Made by a program: the position numbers and the translations under genes
Assembly (NCBI GenBank): GCA_046048095.1
Contig: JBJOGS010000029.1
Coordinates: 1 to 61,180 of the forward strand
From: UBA3478 sp046048095
Lineage (GTDB): Bacteria > Bacteroidota > Bacteroidia > Flavobacteriales > Flavobacteriaceae
Length of the DNA: 61,180 nucleotides
Reading direction: 5' to 3'
Shown: positions 36,516 to 43,162 of the stretch, piece by piece
How the letters are laid out: each line of letters starts with the position of its first letter
Position numbering within the stretch: position 1 is the first letter of the stretch
The notes under the pieces: generated by a model
What the model saw: only the letters and a program-made list of their open reading frames with translations
Database searches by the model: none
Told to the model about the DNA's origin: nothing

Positions 36516-36523
36516 CAAAGGTA
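36516..36523 (-). promoter_or_regulatory. -7 promoter element of the enoyl-CoA hydratase gene (predicted leaderless)
   Basis: Minus-strand TACCTTTG, a full consensus match, five bases before the ATG at 36510. It overlaps the intergenic space after the GNAT stop. Confidence 0.6.
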
Positions 36524-36532
36524 CTGTTTGAT

Positions 36533-37033
36533 TTAAAATACCAACTCATAGCAATGAAAGGGGTGCTCGCTTTTTTGCTCGAAGTACACATCACCAAGCT
36601 TTTGGTAGCCCCTGGCCTCATAGATTTTTTGGTTTCTTTTATTTTTAGAGAATGTGTCGAGTCGAACAGAGAGGCAGTTCTGTGTTTTGAGCAAATCTTC
36701 GGCATAGTCGAGCAGTTTGCGCGCATAGCCTTTGCCTTGAAATGATGGGTGAACACAGAGACGATGCAGGTATCCGTTTTTGGTAGAGGGAGTGAGCCAA
36801 TTGATCTGGCGATAAAAATCGTCCATATGTGTTGAAATAACTACGGCACCGCGCACTTCGCCTTCTTCTTCAATCACAAAAAGTTCTTCATGATGTACGT
36901 CCTTTTCAAAGGCTTCTAAAGATGGATAGTTTTCGTTCCACTGAAAAATTCCTTCGCCAATCATGTGGCGCGCGCAGGCTCTGGTGATACTTAATACAGG
37001 TTGAATATCATTGTGTAGGGCCTTGCGAATCAT
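36533..37033 (-). CDS. GNAT family N-acetyltransferase
   Basis: 166 aa. Acetyl-CoA-binding motif A: LHRLCVHPSFQGKGYARKLLDYAE (about 95-118; R/Q-x-x-G-x-G/A). The downstream NCLSVRLDTFSKNKRNQKIYEARGY is typical of GNATs that act on amino groups. The substrate cannot be told. A -7 element at 37064-37071 gives a leader of about 25 nt. Confidence 0.85.
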   Translation of the reverse strand: MIRKALHNDIQPVLSITRACARHMIGEGIFQWNENYPSLEAFEKDVHHEELFVIEEEGEVRGAVVISTHMDDFYRQINWLTPSTKNGYLHRLCVHPSFQGKGYARKLLDYAEDLLKTQNCLSVRLDTFSKNKRNQKIYEARGYQKLGDVYFEQKSEHPFHCYELVF

Positions 37034-37063
37034 TGAAGCGCTGCGAGTTTAATCTATAAGATT

Positions 37064-37071
37064 CAAAAATA
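37064..37071 (-). promoter_or_regulatory. -7 promoter element of the GNAT gene
   Basis: Minus-strand TATTTTTG, a full consensus match, 30 nt before the ATG at 37033. Divergent from the promoter at 37096. Confidence 0.5.
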
Positions 37072-37095
37072 ACGATATGTTAAAAGGTTACGATC

Positions 37096-37103
37096 TATAT
37101 TTA
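37096..37103 (+). promoter_or_regulatory. -7-like promoter element of the 37122 outer-membrane gene
   Basis: TATATTTA, 18 nt before the ATG at 37122. It lies inside the longer open frame that starts at 37077 and supports the later start. Confidence 0.45.
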
Positions 37104-37121
37104 GAACTTAAAAACCTAACT

Positions 37122-37787
37122 ATGAGCTTTAAGCGTGCACTTTGGACCCTATTTTTTATGCTATTCATAGCGTTTTCTCACGCCCAATTCGGCATCATTC
37201 CGAAGGCCTCGACCTACGGATTCGGTGCAGACCTGGGCTATCGCCTCAACGACAAGCTGCTGCTTAAGGCCGGATACGACAGTTTTTCATTCAACTTCGA
37301 CACTACCCTTGACCAAGAATCGGTCATCGTGGGCTTAAACGGCGCCATTGAAAACGCCTCGCTAGGAGCCTATGTCGACTACCAACTCGCGGGCAAACTC
37401 TACCTCAGTGTAGGGGTAATAGACGGAGGCCTCAGCTCAACAGTCAGTGGACGCTCACTCAGCGACTACCAGTGGGGAGACGTCACCATCCCCAGTAGCC
37501 AGCTCGGCACGCTCACTTTTAACGTAGCCCCCAAAAACAGCCTACTGCCCTATGTGGGGCTAGGTCTGGGCAAACTCTTAAACGGAGAGAAGACCATCAA
37601 CTTCGCCCTAGAGGTCGGAGCCATTAACCTAGGAGGCAGCGATGTCGATGTAGATGCCACCGGAGCCTTCGCCCCCAGTGCGAGCAACTCAGCTTTCTAT
37701 CAGCAAGAAAACCTCAACGCCATCTTTGACCTCTTGCAGTGGTACCCCATTGTGAAGTTCAACCTGGCCATCAATCTCATCAAATAA
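37122..37787 (+). CDS. Predicted outer-membrane beta-barrel protein
   Basis: 221 aa from the ATG at 37122. A signal peptide (LWTLFFMLFIAFSHA, cleaved near 22) is followed by alternating strands: FGADLGYRLNDKLLLKAGYDSF, LYLSVGVIDGG, LPYVGLGLGKLL. It ends in a C-terminal strand KFNLAINLIK, a pattern of small outer-membrane barrels. No family is named with confidence. GC content of its 3' part is high for the window (about 55-57% in the lines I counted). It is 11 nt before the lipoprotein gene, so they likely form a pair. Confidence 0.65.
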   Translation: MSFKRALWTLFFMLFIAFSHAQFGIIPKASTYGFGADLGYRLNDKLLLKAGYDSFSFNFDTTLDQESVIVGLNGAIENASLGAYVDYQLAGKLYLSVGVIDGGLSSTVSGRSLSDYQWGDVTIPSSQLGTLTFNVAPKNSLLPYVGLGLGKLLNGEKTINFALEVGAINLGGSDVDVDATGAFAPSASNSAFYQQENLNAIFDLLQWYPIVKFNLAINLIK

Positions 37788-37798
37788 GCTCAACTATC

Positions 37799-39406
37799 AT
37801 GAAATTCATTCAACGCCTTACCCTACTCTCAAGCATCACCTTATTAGCGGTTGCCTGCGATCTGCAGCAAACCTTCGATGAGCGCATCGACGACAAACAG
37901 TTACTGGTGCTCACCCCCGACTTTGCAGACACCTCGGTACAGCTGGTCTTTAGAGACCCTGAGACCCTGGCTGTTTTAGATGAAGATTTTGAAGTGACGG
38001 TCTACGCCAACAAGCGTCTAGTCGACCTCAACGGAAACTACAAGAACGAGTTCATCGCCCGAGGAGGAGTCATGGAGTTCTCGGTGAGTCCAGAAGAAAC
38101 CGTGTCTGAGAGTGATCCGCTAGAGATCTCTGTTTATGCCTTATCTAAAGACCAGACCAAGATTATTTATTATGAAGATGTTTTAGTTCAGAAAAAGGGA
38201 TTTAATAATGTGCCTTTGACTCAAAATAATATTCCCGATTTAAGTGAAATCGAAGGCTTGAGTCAAGGATATAAAATGATTGATGAAGTAACAAAATCTG
38301 TTGAAGAGCCGCGTTTAGAATTGAGCGTTAATGGTAGGACTCACAACAATGGCAATTTTTTTTTAGTTTCTAATGGTTATTACATTTATAGACATAGTTA
38401 TTTTAACAAATATTATTCCGATGCTTTCTATGTGTTTTCTGGAGCTCCAGAGGATAATACACATATAGCAGTATTTGGTCCTACTTATCTTACTAATTAT
38501 GACATTGAGTTCTTTTACAGGGATCAGAACGGTAATAAATTCAAGATATCTTTTGATGATAAAGGGCTCTATTCAAAGACCCGTTATTATGGGCCAGAAC
38601 TTGACTATAAGAAAGAGGTTATTGAGAAACGACAATTAGATAGCTTTAATGACGGCGTTACAGTGCCGAGTGTATGGGATATACAAGATCTTTGGCTCTT
38701 TTGGCATACAATAGAAGATTACGCTGTATGTAAAAATGGATTTTATGTACAATTTGAAGGATTAGAATCCGGGGACACGGCTAGTCTTCTTTATCGAGGA
38801 ATTAGAAATTTTGATAACAAAGCTTTTATGGTGTCGGCTGCGAATATTAATACCACTAATAACTCGGCATTTTCTTTGGAATATTTAGATCATCATATTA
38901 TAGGCACAAGAGGTGGTCACCGCCTCGAGTTCGCTGGAAATTCACAATACATTATCGAACCTCAGGTGATTGAATTAGGAGGCGAAGAATTATGCGGCAA
39001 CACCTATACCGTTCGGCTGAAACGCAGAGATACCTTCAAAAAACACCAGATAAACCTTAGTATGCGCAACGAAAGCCAAAACGTGGGTCTTGCCCTGACT
39101 TTTTCTGCTTTGTTGCGAAAACAAGGCCAGAGTGATGCAGCGTGGGAATCGGTTAATTTCAAACAAGGATCGACCTCGGTGTACCTTGAAGAAGGAAGCA
39201 CCTACGAGGTGAAGCTCACCCTTGCCGACGAGCCCTTCGAGTTCACCTTTACCAACGATCTTTCACTGGTAGAGGCTGCGGTGCAAGCCACCAAGAGAAA
39301 CGTGACCCGTATTAAAGATATTAACTACCGCATTGAACAATCCGCCGACATGAATACCATTAATGCTGAAATTGTGTTCTTCGAGGGACAGAGCTTAATT
39401 GATTAA
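37799..39406 (+). CDS. Hypothetical lipoprotein with compositionally mosaic gene
   Basis: 535 aa from the ATG at 37799. Lipobox LLAVAC (Cys20). No family recognised. The N-terminal part (about 20-115) and C-terminal part (about 395-535) are strand-rich and may be Ig-like domains. The middle (about 120-365) is Asn/Tyr/Phe-rich. DNA composition changes sharply inside the gene: about 53% GC near 37920-38100, roughly 25-40% between about 38160 and 38880, then about 47-57% again. This points to a replaced middle segment. The upstream barrel gene may be its partner. Confidence 0.65.
   Translation: MKFIQRLTLLSSITLLAVACDLQQTFDERIDDKQLLVLTPDFADTSVQLVFRDPETLAVLDEDFEVTVYANKRLVDLNGNYKNEFIARGGVMEFSVSPEETVSESDPLEISVYALSKDQTKIIYYEDVLVQKKGFNNVPLTQNNIPDLSEIEGLSQGYKMIDEVTKSVEEPRLELSVNGRTHNNGNFFLVSNGYYIYRHSYFNKYYSDAFYVFSGAPEDNTHIAVFGPTYLTNYDIEFFYRDQNGNKFKISFDDKGLYSKTRYYGPELDYKKEVIEKRQLDSFNDGVTVPSVWDIQDLWLFWHTIEDYAVCKNGFYVQFEGLESGDTASLLYRGIRNFDNKAFMVSAANINTTNNSAFSLEYLDHHIIGTRGGHRLEFAGNSQYIIEPQVIELGGEELCGNTYTVRLKRRDTFKKHQINLSMRNESQNVGLALTFSALLRKQGQSDAAWESVNFKQGSTSVYLEEGSTYEVKLTLADEPFEFTFTNDLSLVEAAVQATKRNVTRIKDINYRIEQSADMNTINAEIVFFEGQSLID
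38110..38930 (+). other. AT-rich segment inside the lipoprotein gene
   Basis: Sixty-base lines counted by eye give about 25-43% GC here, against about 53% just before and 47-57% just after. The reading frame stays open throughout. Boundaries are approximate. Confidence 0.6.
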
Positions 39407-39445
39407 AGGTTAAATAAGCTTTTTTACTATCTTGCGCCCTCTTTA

Positions 39446-39519
39446 GGGGGATTAGCTCAGTTGGCTAGAGCGCTTGCCTGGCAGGCAAGAGGTCACCGGT
39501 TCGAATCCGGTATTCTCCA
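39446..39519 (+). tRNA. tRNA-Ala (GGC)
   Basis: 74 nt cloverleaf. Acceptor GGGGGAT pairs with ATTCTCC, including the G3-U70 alanine identity pair. D arm GCTC/GAGC; anticodon stem CTTGC/GCAAG with loop CTGGCAG, anticodon GGC; T arm ACCGG-TTCGAAT-CCGGT; discriminator A. CCA is not fully encoded. A strong terminator follows 18 nt later. Weak -7-like TATCTTG lies upstream at 39428. Confidence 0.97.
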
Positions 39520-39537
39520 CATTAAAGCACAAGCAAA

Positions 39538-39565
39538 CACGGCCCCGATAGGGGCCGTGTTTTTT
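39538..39565 (+). terminator. Intrinsic terminator of tRNA-Ala
   Basis: CACGGCCCC, loop GATA, GGGGCCGTG (9-bp stem) followed by TTTTTT. It is the only clear intrinsic terminator I found in the window. Confidence 0.9.
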
Positions 39566-39599
39566 GTTTTATTCGCGTGGTAAGCTTGCTTAACTAAGC

Positions 39600-39630
39600 G
39601 TACTAAAACAAAAAACACTTACTGCGCGCT
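39600..39630 (+). repeat. 31-bp direct repeat, left copy
   Basis: Starts GTACTAAAACAAAAAACACT and ends TACTGCGCGCT. It is 30/31 identical to 39711-39741. Its last bases belong to a perfect inverted repeat CTGCGC-GCTA-GCGCAG at 39622-39637. Confidence 0.75.
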
Positions 39631-39710
39631 AGCGCAGGTGTTTGCGCAGTATTTTCAGGATTGGAGCGATCCGGCTCAGCGCCACTGTAGGTGGTGCTAA
39701 TCCGGTGAGT
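39631..39710. other. Structured spacer between the direct repeats
   Basis: Contains a possible hairpin GCGCA/TGCGC (39632-39647) and a 7-bp stem GCGCCAC-TGTAG-GTGGTGC further on. No ORF. The 272-bp gap between tRNA-Ala and the oxidoreductase gene (39520-39791) holds only the terminator and these repeats. Confidence 0.5.
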
Positions 39711-39741
39711 GTACTAAAACAAAAAACACCTACTGCGCGCT
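39711..39741 (+). repeat. 31-bp direct repeat, right copy
   Basis: One mismatch to 39600-39630 (base 20, C for T). The palindrome at the 3' end of the left copy is broken here. Confidence 0.75.
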
Positions 39742-39791
39742 ATTCGTAGTCATCTAAAAGTCAGTATCTTAAACGGATAAAACGTCTTAAG

Positions 39792-41192
39792 ATGCATGAC
39801 CGTAGAACCTTTATCAAGCGCGGCGCCGCTGGATTAGCGCTGGCGAGTAGTTCGTTTGTTTTTCCGATGGAGTTGTTGGGCAAAATGCGCACCAAAGTAG
39901 GGGCAAATGATCGCCTAAATATCGGGGTAATTGGGTGTAACGGGATGGGTTTTTCAGATCTCACTTCGATACTTAAACAAAGCGAGGTTCATGTTATTGC
40001 CCTTTGTGATGTAGACCAGACAGTTTTAGAAAAGCGCACTCGTGATCTTCAAGAGGCGGGTATTAAAAAGCCAAGATGGTACACCGATTACCGTAAGTTA
40101 TTAGAGAATAAAGATGTTGATGCGGTGATTATTGCAACCCCAGACCATTGGCACTGCTTGCAACTGATGGATGCGATAAGTGCTGGCAAGGATGTGTATT
40201 GTGAAAAGCCAATTGCCAATTCGATTCAAGAGGCCGACCTGATGCTTCAAGGGGTAGCTGCAAGTGATCGTATGGTTCAGGTGGGTCAGTGGCAACGAAG
40301 TCAACCTCATTTTGCTGATGCCATATCCCAGGTGCATTCTGGTGTTTTGGGCGAAATTAGACTCGTCAAGGCATGGGCTTATCAGGGATGGATGAAACCG
40401 GTTTCTGTTTTACCAAATTCAGCTGTTCCAAATGGGGTCGACTATAAGATGTGGCTAGGTCCGGCACCTTTTCGGGAATTTAATCCGAATCGCTTTCATT
40501 TCAATTTTAGATGGTTTTGGGATTATGCCGGGGGGCTCATGACTGACTGGGGTGTACACCTTATTGACTATGCATTGTATGGGATGAAGGCTACAACTCC
40601 GAACTCGGTGATGGCATTGGGCGGAAAGTTTGCTTATCCAGACGACGCCTCTGAGACGCCAGACACCTTGCAAGCCGTATATGAATTCGATGGATTTTCT
40701 TTGTTGTGGGAGCATGCGACCGGGATTGACGGAGGCAATTACGGAAGAGATCATGGCATTGCCTTCATCGGCAACCAAGGCACGTTAGTGTTAGACCGTA
40801 ACGGCTGGGAGGTCATTCCTGAAAGAGAATTTCAAGGCTGGGGTAAAGAAGGGATTCCAAAAATGGAGGCGATGCGTTTCGATACAGGCGGATTTAGTGG
40901 CTTAGACCTTCACACCAAGAATTTCGTAGAGGCCACAAAAAGTAGAGACCGCACTATGCTTGCCGCCCCTATTGAAGTAGGCCATACCGCAGCTCTAGTG
41001 TCTCATATGGGTAATATCGCATATAAAACAGGGCAACGAGTCTATTGGGATACAGATAGGGCGCGTTTTGCGGACGACGCCGCTAATCTTTTGATGAAGG
41101 CTAATTACAGCAATGGATGGGAGCTTCCCACATTATTTAATGATCAATATTTAGCGGGTGCGCTAACTATGACATCGGTCAAGATTGCCTAG
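39792..41192 (+). CDS. Gfo/Idh/MocA family oxidoreductase, Tat-exported
   Basis: 466 aa. Twin-arginine signal DRRTFIKRGAAGLALASSS (3-21). NAD-binding Rossmann domain with NIGVIGCNGMG (about 44-54), followed by PDHWHCLQLM and DVYCEKPIAN, which holds the conserved E-K-P lysine, then the C-terminal dehydrogenase domain (GGLMTDWGVHLIDYALYG). The family oxidises or reduces sugars and sugar derivatives; exported members in Bacteroidota often act on glycans. Substrate unknown. It is a single-gene unit between the repeat cluster and the arg operon. Confidence 0.88.
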   Translation: MHDRRTFIKRGAAGLALASSSFVFPMELLGKMRTKVGANDRLNIGVIGCNGMGFSDLTSILKQSEVHVIALCDVDQTVLEKRTRDLQEAGIKKPRWYTDYRKLLENKDVDAVIIATPDHWHCLQLMDAISAGKDVYCEKPIANSIQEADLMLQGVAASDRMVQVGQWQRSQPHFADAISQVHSGVLGEIRLVKAWAYQGWMKPVSVLPNSAVPNGVDYKMWLGPAPFREFNPNRFHFNFRWFWDYAGGLMTDWGVHLIDYALYGMKATTPNSVMALGGKFAYPDDASETPDTLQAVYEFDGFSLLWEHATGIDGGNYGRDHGIAFIGNQGTLVLDRNGWEVIPEREFQGWGKEGIPKMEAMRFDTGGFSGLDLHTKNFVEATKSRDRTMLAAPIEVGHTAALVSHMGNIAYKTGQRVYWDTDRARFADDAANLLMKANYSNGWELPTLFNDQYLAGALTMTSVKIA

Positions 41193-41246
41193 AGGTAGAG
41201 AAGAATAGAAGCACAGCGCCCTTTTTTGTTAAATATGTAACAATCA

Positions 41247-41277
41247 TTTGGTTGGCTCACCTAAAAGAGTAGTTTTA
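41247..41277 (+). promoter_or_regulatory. Promoter of the arginine operon
   Basis: The -33 element TTTG (41247-41250) is separated by 19 bp from the -7 element TAGTTTTA (41270-41277), close to the classic Bacteroidota promoter layout. The leader-peptide ATG follows 8 nt later, so the 5' untranslated part is only a few bases long. Confidence 0.65.
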
Positions 41278-41285
41278 CACCCTCA

Positions 41286-41342
41286 ATGAAAACACTTCAG
41301 CACTTATCGCTTCCGATTCGACGTTTTCTTCGCCGCCCGTAA
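41286..41342 (+). CDS. argL: Arginine leader peptide (18 aa)
   Basis: Short ORF encoding MKTLQHLSLPIRRFLRRP, too short for normal gene finding. Four Arg codons in the last seven sense codons (CGA CGT ... CGC CGC) precede a Pro codon and TAA. It lies directly behind a good promoter and 91 nt before the first gene of the arginine operon. This is the layout of an amino-acid attenuator: ribosomes short of charged tRNA-Arg would pause at the Arg codons. The symbol argL is descriptive, not a known name. A GTAA-loop hairpin overlaps the last codons (41334-41347). Confidence 0.65.
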   Translation: MKTLQHLSLPIRRFLRRP

Positions 41343-41381
41343 GGGTGTGTGCTGTTTTTGGAATTAGGTGAGTCCAGTTCC
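41334..41381 (+). promoter_or_regulatory. Possible attenuator structures after the leader peptide
   Basis: CGCCC-GTAA-GGGTG (41334-41347) forms a 5-bp stem over the last Arg codons and stop, and GGAA...TTCC (41360-41381) forms a weaker one with inner GG/CC. A tiny CTC-TTA-GAG followed by TTTTT (41387-41400) is the only terminator-like site and is weak, so Rho-dependent control is also possible. Confidence 0.35.
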
Positions 41382-41433
41382 GTCTTCTCTTAGAGTTTTT
41401 CAATCAAGTTTCAAAATTTAGCTGTTTATCCTT

Positions 41434-41982
41434 ATGGAAATCTGCTTTGCAGATGATTCGCATCATCGTTATGCGCAAGAAATCTGCGACACTATACAAG
41501 ACGCCGCGCAGAAGCGCGGTACCGGAATTGCCCGACGTACTCCTGAGTATATCTGTACACGTATGACTAATGGAAATGCGGTTATCGCATTAGAAGGTGA
41601 GCGGTTTGCTGGCTTTTGTTACATTGAACGTTGGGGCGACAAAGATTTTGTGGCCCACTCAGGACTTATCGTACATGAAGACTTTCGAGGGATGGGTCTT
41701 GCCAAGGCCATCAAGAAAAAAGTGCTAGAGTTGTCGATTCAAAAGTATCCCGAAGCCAAGATTTTCGGAATTACGACCGGTTCTGCGGTAATGAAAATCA
41801 ATTATCAGTTGGGCTATAAACCGGTAACCTTTAGTGAACTGACTAACGACCCTAAATTCTGGGACGGATGCCAGACCTGCCTGAATTACGATGTACTTAC
41901 TCGAACAGGAAGAAAGATGTGCCTGTGCACAGGAATGCTGTATGACAAACACCTTAAATCAACCGAAAATGAAGAAGAATAA
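41434..41982 (+). CDS. GNAT acetyltransferase of the arginine operon (probable N-acetylglutamate synthase role)
   Basis: 182 aa. The GNAT motif A is LIVHEDFRGMGLAKAIKKKVLELS (about 77-100). First gene of the arginine operon, overlapping argG by 14 nt. No classical ArgA or ArgJ is present, so this protein probably performs the first step, acylation of glutamate. That function is inferred from position; such GNATs are common at this place in Bacteroidota. The Cys-rich C-terminal region (CQTCLNYDVL...CLCTGM) might bind a metal or sense redox state. Confidence 0.75.
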   Translation: MEICFADDSHHRYAQEICDTIQDAAQKRGTGIARRTPEYICTRMTNGNAVIALEGERFAGFCYIERWGDKDFVAHSGLIVHEDFRGMGLAKAIKKKVLELSIQKYPEAKIFGITTGSAVMKINYQLGYKPVTFSELTNDPKFWDGCQTCLNYDVLTRTGRKMCLCTGMLYDKHLKSTENEEE

Positions 41983-43162
41983 AATTGTAATCGCATACAG
42001 CGGAGGCCTTGACACCTCGTATTGCGCTCACTTGATGGCCTCTAACTCCGAGAATGAGGTGCATGCTGTTACGGTCAATACCGGGGGGTTTTCTGCAGAA
42101 GACCTCGCCGACATCGAACAAAAGGCCCTGGCTTTTGGGGTAGATCACTATGTATGCATTGATGCCCAGCAAGCGCTCTATGACGAAGTGATTAAGTATT
42201 TGATATACGGCAATGTGTTGAGAAACAATACTTATCCGCTTTCTGTGAGTGCAGAGCGAGCAACTCAGGCGCTTAAATTGGTTGAGTACGCTAAGTCGGT
42301 TTATGCTTCGGCGATTGTTCACGGATCTACGGGTGCCGGAAACGACCAGGTGCGCTTTGACTTGATGTTTCAAGTGTTGGCCCCAGAGATTGAGATCATC
42401 ACCCCGATTCGCGATCAAAAATTATCGAGAGAAGAAGAGATTGAATACCTCAAATCTCATGGATATGCCTATTCATGGGAGAAGGCGAAGTATTCGATCA
42501 ACAAAGGGCTGTGGGGCACTTCAGTTGGAGGCGCAGAAACGCTCACCTCTTCAAAAGGACTCCCCGAAGAGGCCTTCGTTTCACAGTTAAGCCGAACAGA
42601 TAGCCAAGACCTGAGCCTCACCTTTGAAAAAGGAGAGCTCGTTGCGCTCAATGGCAAAAATGGAGCAACGGTTGCTTTGATCAAAGAGCTAGAAACCATT
42701 GCGGCTGCCTTCGCTATTGGTCGGGATATTCACGTAGGAGACACTATACTCGGAATCAAAGGAAGAGTGGGGTTTGAGGCGCCTTCGGCACTCATCATTC
42801 TTAAAGCACACGAGTTGCTTGAAAAGCACACGCTTACCAAATGGCAGCAGTTTCACAAGCAGCAACTAGCCCAATGGTATGGGATGTTATTGCATGAAGG
42901 GCAACTGCTCGATCCGTCGATGAGAAATATAGAGGCCTATTTAAGAGATAGTCAACAGCAAGTGAGCGGAGAGGTGTATCTTAAATTGCATCCGTATCGC
43001 TTTGAATTGCAGGGCATTGACTCACCCTACGACCTCATGCAATCAAAGGTGGCTACTTACGGAGAAACCAATGCCGCCTGGGATGCGAACGATGCAAAGG
43101 GATTCATCAAGCTATACGGCATGGGAATCAAGCTGGCACAAAATGTAAAAAGAGATGATTAA
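41969..43162 (+). CDS. argG: Argininosuccinate synthase
   Basis: 397 aa from the ATG at 41969, with ATP pyrophosphatase loop AYSGGLDTS (9-17), then HGSTGAGNDQVRF and ITPIRD. It joins citrulline and aspartate to argininosuccinate using ATP. The frame is open further upstream to 41891, but that part overlaps the GNAT gene and is not homologous to ArgG. Second gene of the operon. Confidence 0.96.
   Translation: MKKNKIVIAYSGGLDTSYCAHLMASNSENEVHAVTVNTGGFSAEDLADIEQKALAFGVDHYVCIDAQQALYDEVIKYLIYGNVLRNNTYPLSVSAERATQALKLVEYAKSVYASAIVHGSTGAGNDQVRFDLMFQVLAPEIEIITPIRDQKLSREEEIEYLKSHGYAYSWEKAKYSINKGLWGTSVGGAETLTSSKGLPEEAFVSQLSRTDSQDLSLTFEKGELVALNGKNGATVALIKELETIAAAFAIGRDIHVGDTILGIKGRVGFEAPSALIILKAHELLEKHTLTKWQQFHKQQLAQWYGMLLHEGQLLDPSMRNIEAYLRDSQQQVSGEVYLKLHPYRFELQGIDSPYDLMQSKVATYGETNAAWDANDAKGFIKLYGMGIKLAQNVKRDD

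Noticed and set aside
39446..39741. tRNA-Ala as an integrated-element attachment site
   Set aside because: I found no duplicated tRNA 3' end (beyond an 8-base AATCCGGT) and no integrase; the repeats downstream do not copy the tRNA.
41360..41400. Intrinsic terminator after the arginine leader ORF
   Set aside because: The GGAA...TTCC pairing has no T-run behind it, and the site that has TTTTT carries just a 3-bp stem. Neither meets normal terminator strength, so it is listed only as a possible structure.
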